DNA from: Ceratopteris richardii
Taxonomy: Eukaryota; Streptophyta; Polypodiopsida; Polypodiales; Pteridaceae
Length of the DNA stretch: 64,000 nt
NCBI GenBank assembly: GCA_020310875.1
Contig: CM035415.1
Location: 195,716,932 to 195,780,931 of the forward strand
Direction of reading: 5' to 3'
The notes beneath the pieces are model-generated. The model did no database searches, had not been told where the DNA came from, and was given only the letters and a program-made list of their open reading frames with translations. Each line of letters starts with the position of its first letter. Positions within the stretch are counted from its first letter, which is position 1. Shown piece by piece: positions 44,701 to 55,100 of the stretch. The position numbers and the translations under genes are program-made.

Positions 44701-45990
44701 TCCGTCATCTTCTTCCTCCACTTCAACAGGTGTGACGGGGGCTTGGGAGGTTGTGGCCTGCGTTTGCACATTTCCCGCTTGTTGTGCCTCTGCTGTCTCC
44801 AGCTCTACATCTTGTAGTAGTTGTTCGAAGTCTTCATTAGTGAGTTCTTCCAAAGCTGCACCACTGGGAAATTCGAGATCCGTTGGGATAGGAGGAAATA
44901 GCAAAGTGGAACCATCGGTGCTGCGTCTTGGAAGCCGGAGTGTGAATGGTCGGACTCTTCGGGGTGGCGGGGTGACCTCTGGTGTTAGGGTGGCTCCACG
45001 TGGCTGAGCACATGGGACTTGGACCGTGCCTCTCATCTTCTTAGAAGGGGGTCCAGTGGATGTCCTGCCTCGGAACTGATCCACCCGATTCCACATCAGG
45101 GCTCGTTGGATTGGAATGTCATAAGCCAAACACCTATAAATGATTCTTGTCAGAGCACAGCAACCATATAAAACCTGTTTCCGTGGCCAGCGTTTGTGAG
45201 CTAAGTGTATCTGATCAATTATCCAGTGGGGTAGGTTGATGGTGAGGCTCTGTGTTTCTGCCAGATACAGGCTAAACCAAATCTTCTTGTGCGGCATGGT
45301 GAATCTATCCTGCGCCGGGAAAGCAAAGTGTTGCATGCACATACGAAGGTGTATGGCAATATTAGGCGTCATGGATACCATGTCCTTGAGCTTGGTGAGA
45401 CTTCGATTCTTCATGTAATCCGGTACTAGGGTTTCCTTTTCTGTAGGAATATGCATGCCGCGCATATCCAGAGCTTCTCTCACCAAATTGTTTGATAGTC
45501 TAAACCTTTTGAGCTCATTCCCCCTTGTCAGAGATGGAATCACAAATGAGCTTGCACCTTTTAGGTTCGGATTTGGAGTCAAGGTGTTGATGAGATAATA
45601 GCATCGCATGAAGTCAGGTTTTGGGAGTCGGGCACTGAAATAGGCACTCAATCCGGCTTTTTCCCATATCGGACGTAGACTTTCCGCATTTTGTAATTTC
45701 TCAAATTCTCTTGTAAAGAAATGGTATCTGCCTTGCTTTCCATTGTAGTCCAACTCTGATTCCCATAGATACGTTCCTTCCCCCAAAGGTCCTGCTACCT
45801 CGGTAAACCAGTGTGAAGTCTTTCCCACGGGCATGGTGTGGCCACGCGGAGGGTCCGCAATAGGTATGATTTTGACGGCCTGCAACTCTTCTGGTCTTTC
45901 AACTGTCTCAGGCAAAACGGGTAAACTGTCCAAGTCCACCACTTGCGGGTTTGTTTCTGTGTGAGAGCTAGTTCCTGCTGCCTCCGCCAT
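41596..45990 (-). CDS. E5 ORF2, intact, 1464 aa, function unknown
   Basis: Minus-strand ORF from ATG 45990-45988. Layout: conserved N-terminal domain (about 45-300; HWFTEVAGPL, FMRCYYLINTL, MPHKKIWFSLYL, GCCALTRIIYRCL); very acidic Glu/Asp/Gln stretch (about 423-455); Pro/Thr/Ser linker (about 590-810); long coiled coil (about 817-1000, heptad-like Leu/Gln/Glu); a second short acidic Pro-rich hinge (about 1035-1065); conserved C-terminal domain (about 1150-1400; YPEMMSTW, VVRRRSWQAFAIKV, KYLPACFKQTFEEMFSTGFWEY). There is no signal peptide or membrane helix, so a classical envelope is unlikely. The N-terminal domain faintly recalls the plant transposon protein domain of Athila env-like ORFs (low confidence). 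The last ~38 codons read through the polypurine tract into U3, ending Ser/Arg-rich. Confidence 0.85.
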   Translation of the reverse strand: MAEAAGTSSHTETNPQVVDLDSLPVLPETVERPEELQAVKIIPIADPPRGHTMPVGKTSHWFTEVAGPLGEGTYLWESELDYNGKQGRYHFFTREFEKLQNAESLRPIWEKAGLSAYFSARLPKPDFMRCYYLINTLTPNPNLKGASSFVIPSLTRGNELKRFRLSNNLVREALDMRGMHIPTEKETLVPDYMKNRSLTKLKDMVSMTPNIAIHLRMCMQHFAFPAQDRFTMPHKKIWFSLYLAETQSLTINLPHWIIDQIHLAHKRWPRKQVLYGCCALTRIIYRCLAYDIPIQRALMWNRVDQFRGRTSTGPPSKKMRGTVQVPCAQPRGATLTPEVTPPPRRVRPFTLRLPRRSTDGSTLLFPPIPTDLEFPSGAALEELTNEDFEQLLQDVELETAEAQQAGNVQTQATTSQAPVTPVEVEEEDDGDEEQEDDEEEYDQEQQEEQQEVPELVGAPAYTAQLRRLYDTIKAVQERHQLSLVSGQALMQEMLSDEGVDQHFIDTLKLVSDSLGVPEAVHTAVRQSVRYDKRRVDTLPRAGKTIRIPVTEPEVPIETTATPTTTTDLSAETFVQTSPISPQRPPSPPSPPPPPPPTLEETTVITSTSTYNPSSFKSFSFREPTSQDTLFSFVTNPLYTSSHLSAEPMSGHPIITSVVGNPAPTEGTLCFPTYPPIRVPPFHNPHFPAGTYTSFNRTSPPQYPSFVEQFFRSPMFQSHLPPMFTTTSIYTDTTLTSPTIPTYMVAPAHTTLSDPMDISPTTAPLPTISPPFPPLPPTSPLTSLAHTAFTTPLPNPTSSAFQTFSLASHNVTSTFDTLLQCANQLQQDFHQLEERNAALQAESQRFQARVTTLEADYLTLLDEHTTLQQAHSELESKASTVDDQAVKELETVLQAQMISNATLRRNIGLLRKHMAAALEENKRLQQQNQDNFEAAMEGTVGATLSPTRYRAVPSEDIRILLEQHANFLESYEKLETECADLKKQLASVPTAQQEPVILQQSTEEMETLRKQVAELQARLLPYERPPSPIEEPEPETVVEIPVEDSYEEPYEPMPTPGGRTTEEGQDTLEIQVPDWVRRVEKVGKTHDDRVAVQMQSLTNLEETVLRSSYFQQLSHQRLITTSESQYMPYFVLLHDYNAEVKRHTGKEPTFATQFEIGDLPTDARAGSIFQPNWRARLLTDYPEMMSTWATMPLYIKYNPCYCPVVRRRSWQAFAIKVRNNKECSAWVNYPYFAPPRGPPTVAYMISTIRHWSARLNNVPDIAAKMCMKIFELMTIVFKTFRNVQAPYISAPGFAQGNKDLVYDMSQTPSVTVIFAWHARIKYLPACFKQTFEEMFSTGFWEYNSEIFIPRPTHLLHLFAVEQAIHADQLRLPHPDVPGPIDWDRMMTDLARGLRLQEHQLATQVVEYYIQHPQQQGSVRDDRRERGGGVESSMGTQGLTRQGSQRRESEQGEGVSRQSSRRKSGR
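41711..41725 (-). other. E5 polypurine tract
   Basis: On the minus strand GAGAGAGGGGGGGG directly before TGTTGAGAG. It is translated within ORF2 as an Arg/Glu/Gly-rich stretch. Confidence 0.9.
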
Positions 45991-46012
45991 GTTGAAAATG
46001 TCGTAGCTGATT

Positions 46013-46045
46013 CTGTGAGAATATATGAATAAACGTTAACATTGC
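46013..46045 (-). promoter_or_regulatory. Putative 3' splice site ahead of E5 ORF2
   Basis: On the minus strand the 170-bp spacer ends with gttaacg (possible branch point) then ttcatatattctcacag, an acceptor-like sequence with AG at 46014-46013, 22 bp before the ORF2 ATG. Position matches E2, though the sequences differ, so the function appears conserved rather than the bases. Confidence 0.5.
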
Positions 46046-46160
46046 AATGGACACAAAAATGACATGGTGTCCCTCATTACAATATTAACTTAAAGTTCTG
46101 GAGTGGTTAGTAGTTAATAAGTGCTCGGTGCTGGTGTGTGTAGTTAGGAGTTAGGTAGAC

Positions 46161-49100
46161 CTAAGAGCTGAAGCGAATTGATGAGAAGCGGTTAGTAGGT
46201 GGTCCTGGATTTACAATAGGGTCAGGGGGTTTGTTACAAGTCTTGGGCTGCCAAAGGCAGTGGATGGGTTGTACTCGTGGTTCCGTAGAGATTCTCGAGA
46301 GCTTTCTAGGTGTGTCAGCTTTAACCTGAGGCCTCTTAGGGGCCCATTTACAACTAATTCTGTTCGTGTTCATGTGCCTTGATGTTGAAGGTGAGTGGAT
46401 GTAGGCTGTGCGAGTGAATAGATCATGCTGTGTAGAGTGTGTTCTTGGTATAGCTATCTGAGCCCGCAAACAAGCCTTAGGCACCCAAATTTGTCTTGAT
46501 TGTGGGCTAGCCTTCATCGACCTTTTGGGCACCCAAATAGATTTCACTTTAGCCGAAGAATTTCCGGACGACCTCTTATTAGTGACGTGTCGATGGTTAT
46601 TAATAAGAGGCTTCCCCCGTTCTGTTGGCGTGGTTGCAACCGGGTGTTCGCCTTTTCGCACCCACACTTGGTTCACTTGTTGGAACATTCTGCTGCGCAG
46701 GTTCTTTTGATGTCGGGCATAGGTAGTACTCTGCTTCTTTTGCCTTTGCTCCACCTTTGGTCGTTGCCTCCTTCTGGCCCTTGGAAAAGAAGGGAGTTCC
46801 GTTGCATCCCTGACTCCTTTTTTGCAAATATTATTCCTCTGCAACACAGGGTTTTGAACAAGAACAGCATGGTCATCTTCATGTGTACCCCTGGAGGGAC
46901 CAGGAGTCCGTGCCTTTCCTAGTTCCTTGAGTGTTCCTTTATCCAACTCTATTGTAATTCGACTATGATTGACCCATACGTGAAGAAGTCCACTTCTTAG
47001 GTTTAAGTTGACTGCTTGGTCATAGATCCAGTCTTGACCCAAGACAAGAGGTTCAGTGAGGTCCTCATCTTGACACACTAGTGCTTTAACTGTCATTGCC
47101 TCATCATGAATGTAGAGGGGAAGTTCCACCTCGCCCATGCAAGGGGTTTCCACGCCTCCCAATCCTATGAGATATGCTTCCACAGGATTGACAGTTAACT
47201 GTAACTCTTGACAGTAAGACACTCTAACAGCACTAGTGGCGGCACCTGAGTCAATCAAGGCTTTTACAGTCCTTGCAGTCTTTTCTTGTCCTATTTCTAG
47301 GGTTACGAAAGGACGTCGATCAGTTATCCTAGGTGAGCTGGTTCCTGCAACTTCACACATTGCCATATGATATCCTTGGTCTGCACAGTCATCAGTCCTA
47401 GACTGCTCTCTACCTTGCCTTCCTAATTTCATCCTTCTGATGCGTTCTAAAGCTTCTGCTTGAGCTTCTTCTCTAATTCGCTTCTCTTCCTCTTTGCGTT
47501 TCTTAGCAGTGTTGAGTCGGCTGAGCATTTCCTCTGTGAGTGGTTCCTGATACAACTTGACTCTGCATCCGCTAATATAATTAGGGAGAACATTACCCTC
47601 TAACGTGGCTAATTGTACTGCTCCACTCGTGGAGATCCTATTGATGATCATAGGTCCGTAGCCTCTCTTTTCTAGCTTCCTCGCGTGTTGTTTTAGTGTA
47701 TAGACTAAGACTAGATCTCCTGCTTTCAAACCCTTATCCTTTACGTGGGCGTCAAAGTATGCCTTCTGCCTCTTCTTGGCAGCATATATGCCTGCAGCAG
47801 CTCTCAGTCTTGTTTCTCCTAATCGTTCAAGGTCAAAAATTCTAGAGGAGAGCTCATGACCTGTCCATTCGTGCTCTTGTGCTACTCTCAATGTAGGAAT
47901 CAGGAAGTCCAAGGGTAACACAGCGTTTTGGCCAAATACCATCTGAAAGGGGGTGGCTTGGAGTACCGTTTTGTAGGCAACTCGGTATGCCCAAACAGCA
48001 TGGTGTAGCTGTTTGTCCCAGTCAGAGCGTTTAGTGTTCACTAATTTTGTCAGTACATTGCATAAAATCTTATTAGTGCTCTCAGCTTGACCATTAGCTT
48101 GAGGGTGATAAGGGGCAGACTTCTTGTGTATTACCAAGAATTCTTGGAGCAGATTTTCAATCACTTCGTTCAAGAAATGAGTGCCTCTATCGCTTACAAG
48201 CTCTATAGGTAGCCCATATCTCGTGAATACATTCTCAAACAAGAATTTGGCAGTTGTTTGAGCATCGTTCTTGGTCGTAGCCTTTACCTCTACCCACTTG
48301 GTGAGATAATCTGTTGCCACAATGATGTATTCCGCATGAGAACCTTTGGCTGGGGGATTAATAGGACCTACGAAGTCTATTCCCCACTTAGAAAATGCAC
48401 GTCCACCCATCATAGGTTTCAGTGGCATCTCATCTTTGCGTATAGGATACTGAGTCCTCTGACAGACATCACACCGTTTCACATAGGTATGTGCATCCAT
48501 GTGAAGGGTAGGCCACCAAAAGCCCGCAAATAGGATTGCCTTGATCACCCGATCCGGTCCAAAGTGTCCTCCTGCTACACCTTGGTGAGCAGTTTCCAAG
48601 ATCTGAAGATACTCACTTTCATGGACACACAGTCTCAGGTAACCATCCTTACCGCGCTTATATAGATTATCACCTATGAGTGAATAATCCAGGGCTTCTT
48701 GTTCTAAACTCCTTTTCCTAGCTAGAGTCATGTCTGGGGGGAATGTGTTTGTCCGCAAGAATGATACTAGAGGTTCACTCCAATCTGGCACAATGGATAC
48801 TTGATAGAGAGTGGCATGTTCCACAGGTGGTTTAGTGCAACAGATTGGGCATTCCTTGCACAACTTCTGGACATCCGCTTCCATAGTGGGCCAGTGCACT
48901 CCGAATCTCTTTAGAGTCTGTAAAGTTCGTTGTTTTGAATGGTGTTGCTCTAATGCACCTTCATGTGCTAATTGCAACCATTTAGCGTACTCATCCTCTT
49001 CTACGCAACAAGCCAAGATCCCTTGATCTGTGTGCTTGTACATGCTGCCTGCCATGATATGGTACTTTTGGGCTTTTACGATCTCTCTATTCCGTGTGTT

Positions 49101-52100
49101 CACCACTGGATGATTAGGCCCGTATGTCAATACTGGTACTATTGGTTTGGCCCACTGCGGCACCACTTCCAAATTAAACAAGTAAGCATCAGGAAGGTCA
49201 TCTGACACTCCTTGTGGGGCTTCTCCCGATGTGAGCCTAGAGAGATGATCTGCTCTCAAGTGGGTTCTACCTTTTCTTACCACAACCTCAAAATCATATT
49301 CCATTAGCAGGAGAAACCATCTTACTAATCTTCCCGTATTGCATGGCTTGTTTACTAAGTACAACAATGCCTGATGATCAGTAAAAAATTTAAACTTATT
49401 TGCAAGCAAATAGTGTCTAAATTTTTTGACTGCATAAACCATGCCTAATCCTTCGCGCTCTGTAGTGGTGTAATTCCGTTCAGCCGCATTCAATTGTCTA
49501 CTGGCATAGGCAATTGGAAGATCCATATTACCTTCACCAGTAGGTTGTGCGAGCACACATCCAATGGCATAATTGGATGCATCCACATGAACATGGAATG
49601 GCTTACTCCAATCTGGTGTGGTCAAGATTGGTGCTGAACATAATCTTCGTTTAAGCTCTTGGAAGGAATTTTCGCATTCATCCGTCCATTCAAAGTTTGT
49701 CAGAAGTCCGTACATGGGCTTTGCAATGACAGCATACATGTGTATAAATCGTCGATAATAACCGCAATGCCCCATGAAAGCTTGTACTTCCTTGACATTC
49801 TTTGGCCTAGGTAGCTCTGCTATGGCTCTCACTTTCTCCTCGTCAGTAGATATGCCATTCTTTGACACTATGTGTCCTAGAATCTTGCCTTGCCTGACCA
49901 TAAAAACGCACTTCTCTGGGTTCAGGCAGACTTGATATTCTCTACATTTGTCAAAGATCTGTCTGAGTTCCGGGATATGAGTTTGTCTAACATTGGAATG
50001 AGCACAAAGATCATCAACATAGACTTCTAAACTCTTCCTCAGGAATTCCTTAAACACATGGCACATCAACCTCTGGAAGGTAGCTGGTGCATTGGTAAGC
50101 CCAAATGGCATTACTCTAAAAGCAAAAATGCCCCATTCTGTGGCAAAGGCTGTCTTATGCTGATCCTCTGGAGCTATGGCTACTTGATTGTAGCCCGAAA
50201 ATCCATCAAGGAAGCTGTACACTTCCTTGCCTGCCACTCTTTCTAAGAGATGCTCTGTGATGGGAAGCGGATAGTTATCTCGAATTGTGGCGGCATTAAC
50301 CTTTTTCAAGTTAATGCACACACGCAGTTTGCCATTCTTCTTGGGCACCACTACGATGGGGGATACCCATTCAGTGTGCTCAATTTCATAGATAAATCCA
50401 GCTTCGACCAGTCTATCTATCTCTTCCTTGATCTTAGCAGCGTAATTATCGTTATATGTATAAGGCTTTTGCTTAGAGGGTTTGGCATCTGAGGTCATGG
50501 GGATGGTGTGCGAGCATATGTCCGGGTCAACACCTTTCAAATCCTTGTAACTCCAAGCGAATACATCTCTGTATTCTCTTAGCAAGGCAATCAACTCTTG
50601 CTCTTCTTCTTCTGTCAAGTCATGGCCTATATACGTGCATCTCTCCTCTCCTTCTTCTATGGCCACTACTATTTTCTTAGTGGTTTCTTTGTTATCATAG
50701 GCCTCTCCTGATTGTGCCTCTCGTTTAGGCATTCTTATCATGACTCTCCTGTCATCTATCTCATACTTCTTAAAATTTTCTGGGACCTCAAACAAAGATT
50801 CTTCCTCTTCTGGTAAGGCTTCTCTCTTCTTTCGTTTCTTTCCTTCTTCCTTAGGGGTCATATGCGTTGCTAATCTTACATCATTTGTAACCTCTCCATG
50901 CTTCTGCGGTTGAAATTCTACTTCATGGAAGTATTCTTCATCTGATGCAAATGGAGGGTCCATAATGATTGACTCTAGATCGGAGTCACTTGCATCCTCA
51001 AATGCATCAGGGCTAGGTTCGCATTCTTCTAAAACTGCCTCTCCCATGATTGGCTCTATGGAGAAGACTGAAATATCATAGCCATCCTCATCACAGTGAG
51101 GTGTCCATTGTTCTTCATTGATGGCTACGTCCATTGTTGCTAAAATTTCTGCCCAGCCATGGGGTTCAAATTCCTCGTCTGGAAAAACTACAGGTGCATA
51201 GGCTGGGTCTTGAATGGGTCTATGGGTTTCTTTCGCACCTACCTCTCTGGCTTTCTCTCTCTTCTCTTCTTCTACTGCTACCTTGCACATCCATAAGTGG
51301 GTGTCTTCATGCATCCATGAGGATCCAGACCCTATGGAATGCACCGATTCTGTGTCATCTTTAGCTCTATGGATGGGATTCCACTGGATAGGAGGGACAT
51401 CTCTATGAGAATAATCCTTGAGATTGACTTTGGTCGTAACACCCAAGTGTTGCAAATACAAGGAGTTGGTTCCCCAATCCTGTACTACTTGCAATTGTCG
51501 CATAAATGGTCTTCCCAAGATCATCTCATAGGCATGATTTTTGCTGAAGTCGCATATAGCAAAACTATGCTCAAACTCGACACCACAAGTGGTGAGAGTT
51601 ATTCCTTCTAGCAATCCTAGGGGTCTCTCTATGTGACCATCGGCCATCTGCAATTTCATCCTCGTTGGCCTGAGTGCCGGCTTGCCCCAACGCTTCCAAA
51701 GGGAAGTGGTGGCAATTGCAACTCCTGCACCTGAGTCCAAAATTGCCTTAGTGGTGTAGTCCTGGTAGGTAATGGGAAGATAGGTGTTCCCTTCTTCACC
51801 TTCACACATATCTCCTATCTTATCCAAGGGAATTTCTGGCACTGTCCTATGGGATCCTACCTTGGAACGAGGTTTTGCAACTTCAGCTACCTGACTGGCT
51901 ACATATTTTCGCATGTTTGGTCTTTCTTCAGTCAGTTCTTCCAAAGTGAGATCGCGTTGCACCTTGGTGTTCGTTACTACCTCCGTGTTCCTTGGTATGA
52001 CTGAGTCGTCGTTCCTTACCATGACTGTGGGTGCTCTCATACATGTGGACTTTGCTTCCCATGGGCCTGTGAAGTGGGGTAGCTCTTGTATGGAATTAGA

Positions 52101-55100
52101 CTCAAAGTCCAATCTCTCGTGAGACTGAGTACTCTCGTGTTCCCCGTAGATGGATGGGATGTCTTGTGGGAATTGGTCGTGTGCGTCGTCTACAAGTTCA
52201 AATGGAGGGGCGACCTCACTTTCGTTATCCCATTTATCTTCTTGAATCTCTCGTAGGAAGTCTGGTGCAAACCGATTCATAGAAGAAGAAGTGTCTGGCT
52301 CCGTAGAATTGGGCACATAAGCACTCTGGGAAGGAGGGCTTATTCTATCGTTGGCTCTCTCCTTGTTCCCATGGATGGCTGGAGCACAAGCTTCTTGGGG
52401 AGGATTACTTATTCTATTACTTTTCCGAACAGGTTCATACGCTCTCTGAGAAGGAATGTGAGTCACCTGTGGAGGTACGTAAGTTTTCGGGGTAGGCTCC
52501 TCTGCCTTGTGAGGAGGAAGATAGGCGACTTGAGGAGGCACATGGGCTTCCTGAAGAGGCTGGCTTATCCGTTCTCTTGCCCTCTCCTTTAGTTGCGGGG
52601 CAGGTTCCTTCTCTGATTGTGCAATTAACTTCTCTATTCTTTCCAGCAGTCCATCAAAGTGTAACTGCGTCTTAGCCGAACTAGAAATGTTAAATAGGCG
52701 ACTGGCCTCAAACATGGTCTGAGCCAATTCCACCATTTTGGCACAAATCTTAGTTCGTTCAAGCTCTAGCTCGGCTCTAGGGTAGCACTTTTCATGATCG
52801 GTGATGGTTGGCCCTTCTTGGATTCTGGCCTGATATGCTTTAAGCATCATATTAAGGTCCTCGGGAGTGGGGTCAGCTAGGACTGATCCTACTCTAGGGG
52901 GTGGTGGGATTTGATGAGGCGGTGGGGGAAGTGGTGGGTTAGATGGGGGTGGGAATGGTGGAGGCGGGGTAATGTGAGAGGGAGTTGGAGCTGTGAGTTC
53001 AGTTATCCTCGCTTTGGTTTCTCTTATGCTTTCTTCAAGTTCGTTTATCTTTTTTGCCCATTGTCTTTTCATTCTTTCTCGACTATCTTTCCATGCTCTA
53101 GTTCTTTTCTTTGTTACGCTCTCGGTTTCACTAGCCTCTGGGCCCTTTTCCTGGCTTGTCTCTTGGTTTTGCTGCAATGCCTGAGCTCTAGTGACTACCT
53201 GCACTGGTGCAGTGGAAGTGACGCTTCCTGAAGAATCTACAACCAAACCAATCACATTGATAGGAGTGATTTTTGGCATATTATTGGGGTTCTTAGGGCA
53301 ATCTCGTAAAAGATGCTCTTTTCCACAATCTTGGCAAAAACCTTGGATAGTCACTGACTGGGGTTGTGTAGGTGGGGGCAAGGGACAATCACGGATGAGA
53401 TGATCTCCCTGGCACCTGTAGCACGGTCCTCTTGGGAATGGAGGTCTTACTTGCCTAGGTTGAGGCCTGGGGTTGGGGTTTGCATACATGACGTTCGTGT
53501 AGTCTGACTCCCAACTAGGTTCACTTGGTTCTTCACTATAGTAAGACTCACCATGTTCTGGAGACTGCATGTAGTAAGCCTGGGGACTATCGACATGTGT
53601 AGAATCAAAGCTATGGTCACTTGGGTCATTTTCCGAAATCAATGGGGTTACTGGTACTATGGCCCTATTCAGGTTTTCTTCTGCAACAGCATACTTTACT
53701 GGAATCACGTTAGTGGGGTTTGGGGGCTGTTGCGCTAGTACTGGTTGGGGTCTCTGTTGGGCCTGATATTGTGGTTGGTAGGTTTGTTGGGGTCTAGCAT
53801 ATTGTGGTAGTGGATTTTGGTTTTGGTATCTGCCTTGTTGGTAGGGCTGCGGGTAGGGTTGCCTAACAGTCTGCTTGTTGTATGGGCAATCTTGCGCGGT
53901 GTGGTTGGTGTATCTCCGTTCTATGGTGCAGTACTGGCTACTAGGGTTTACTTGGGGTTGAGCCATAATGGGACAGACGTTCGCCATATGGTCACCACCG
54001 CATGTATAGCACCTTTTTACAGGAGCAAACCTTGGAATTTGTTTGCTAGTCACACCTAATTTCTGAGCTACCTTCTCAGCAAGTTCCTCGATTGATGTAG
54101 ATTGCATGGAAGAGTGGCTAGATGCGCTATCTGAATCTTTATAGATTTTGGAAAGCTCTAGCTCTTCCCCTAGGTTATCCTCAATGTCAATGCACATGCG
54201 TACACACTCTTCTATAGTCCTAGGGTCCTTCAGATACACATAGGATCTCAATTTCGTACTCAGCAATCCATCAAGGAATAGGGCTACTTGTTTAGCCGAT
54301 GTGGGTAGCTCCGAAATCGGACATCTTTCAAGGTATTGCCTAAATCTTCTTCCTGCAAGTCTCACAGTCTCTTGAGGGGTTTGCTTGAAGCTGTGGATCA
54401 ATGAGGAAGTATTGTGTCGTATGCCACTCTTAGAAAACTCTACAATGAAAGCCTCTAGGAGTTGGTCTATGCTCCTGAACTGACGCTCATCTAATGGCTG
54501 GAACCAGGTAAGTGCCGTGTTCCTAAGGGTTAGACCGAAGGCATTGTACTGCGTGAACAGATCTTCCACTTGTTCAGCTCTCAAGACTTGCTTGAACTCT
54601 GCCACATGATCATAGGGATCTCCTGTGCCGTCAAAGTAATTCTTCATGGACTTAACTAGCTGGGTGGGTCTCAAAGTTCTGGCGTGCTCTCTAGGCCTCG
54701 GCAGAGGGAATCCATCTACATTTCTTTGGTTCCTGTGGGTTTTATGCATCTCAGGTTCTACCCTATTCGTCTCTGCTCTCGTTCTTTCTCTGCCTACAGG
54801 GTTGGCGAAACTTACTTCTGGTCTATCCCTACTTCTGTCTCTTTGCGTACCATGAGCTTGGGAAGTTCCAGCCCCAGGATGACCATAGGATACATTGGAT
54901 CTTGGTTGGGGGAAAATAAATTCACCCTTCCAAGTGTAGGCATGCCTATCATTTTCTGTCACCACAAAGATCCGTTCTGAAGCATGATCTAAGTAGGTCA
55001 CTCTGCCTGGGCTATCCGGATCCTTAAACTCGTAGATCATGATATTTCCTATGTCTGTTGGCTGATTAGACTTATACCTCCAAAAGGCTTCATCAGTTTC

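Noticed and set aside
41596..45990. ORF2 as a true envelope glycoprotein
   Set aside because: No signal peptide, no membrane helix and no cysteine-rich ectodomain can be seen; only the position resembles env.
52911..53231. Antisense ORFs (+) opposite E5 and E4 gag-pol, some with hydrophobic stretches
   Set aside because: Shadows of the real minus-strand polyprotein; hydrophobicity reflects the complement of charged codons.
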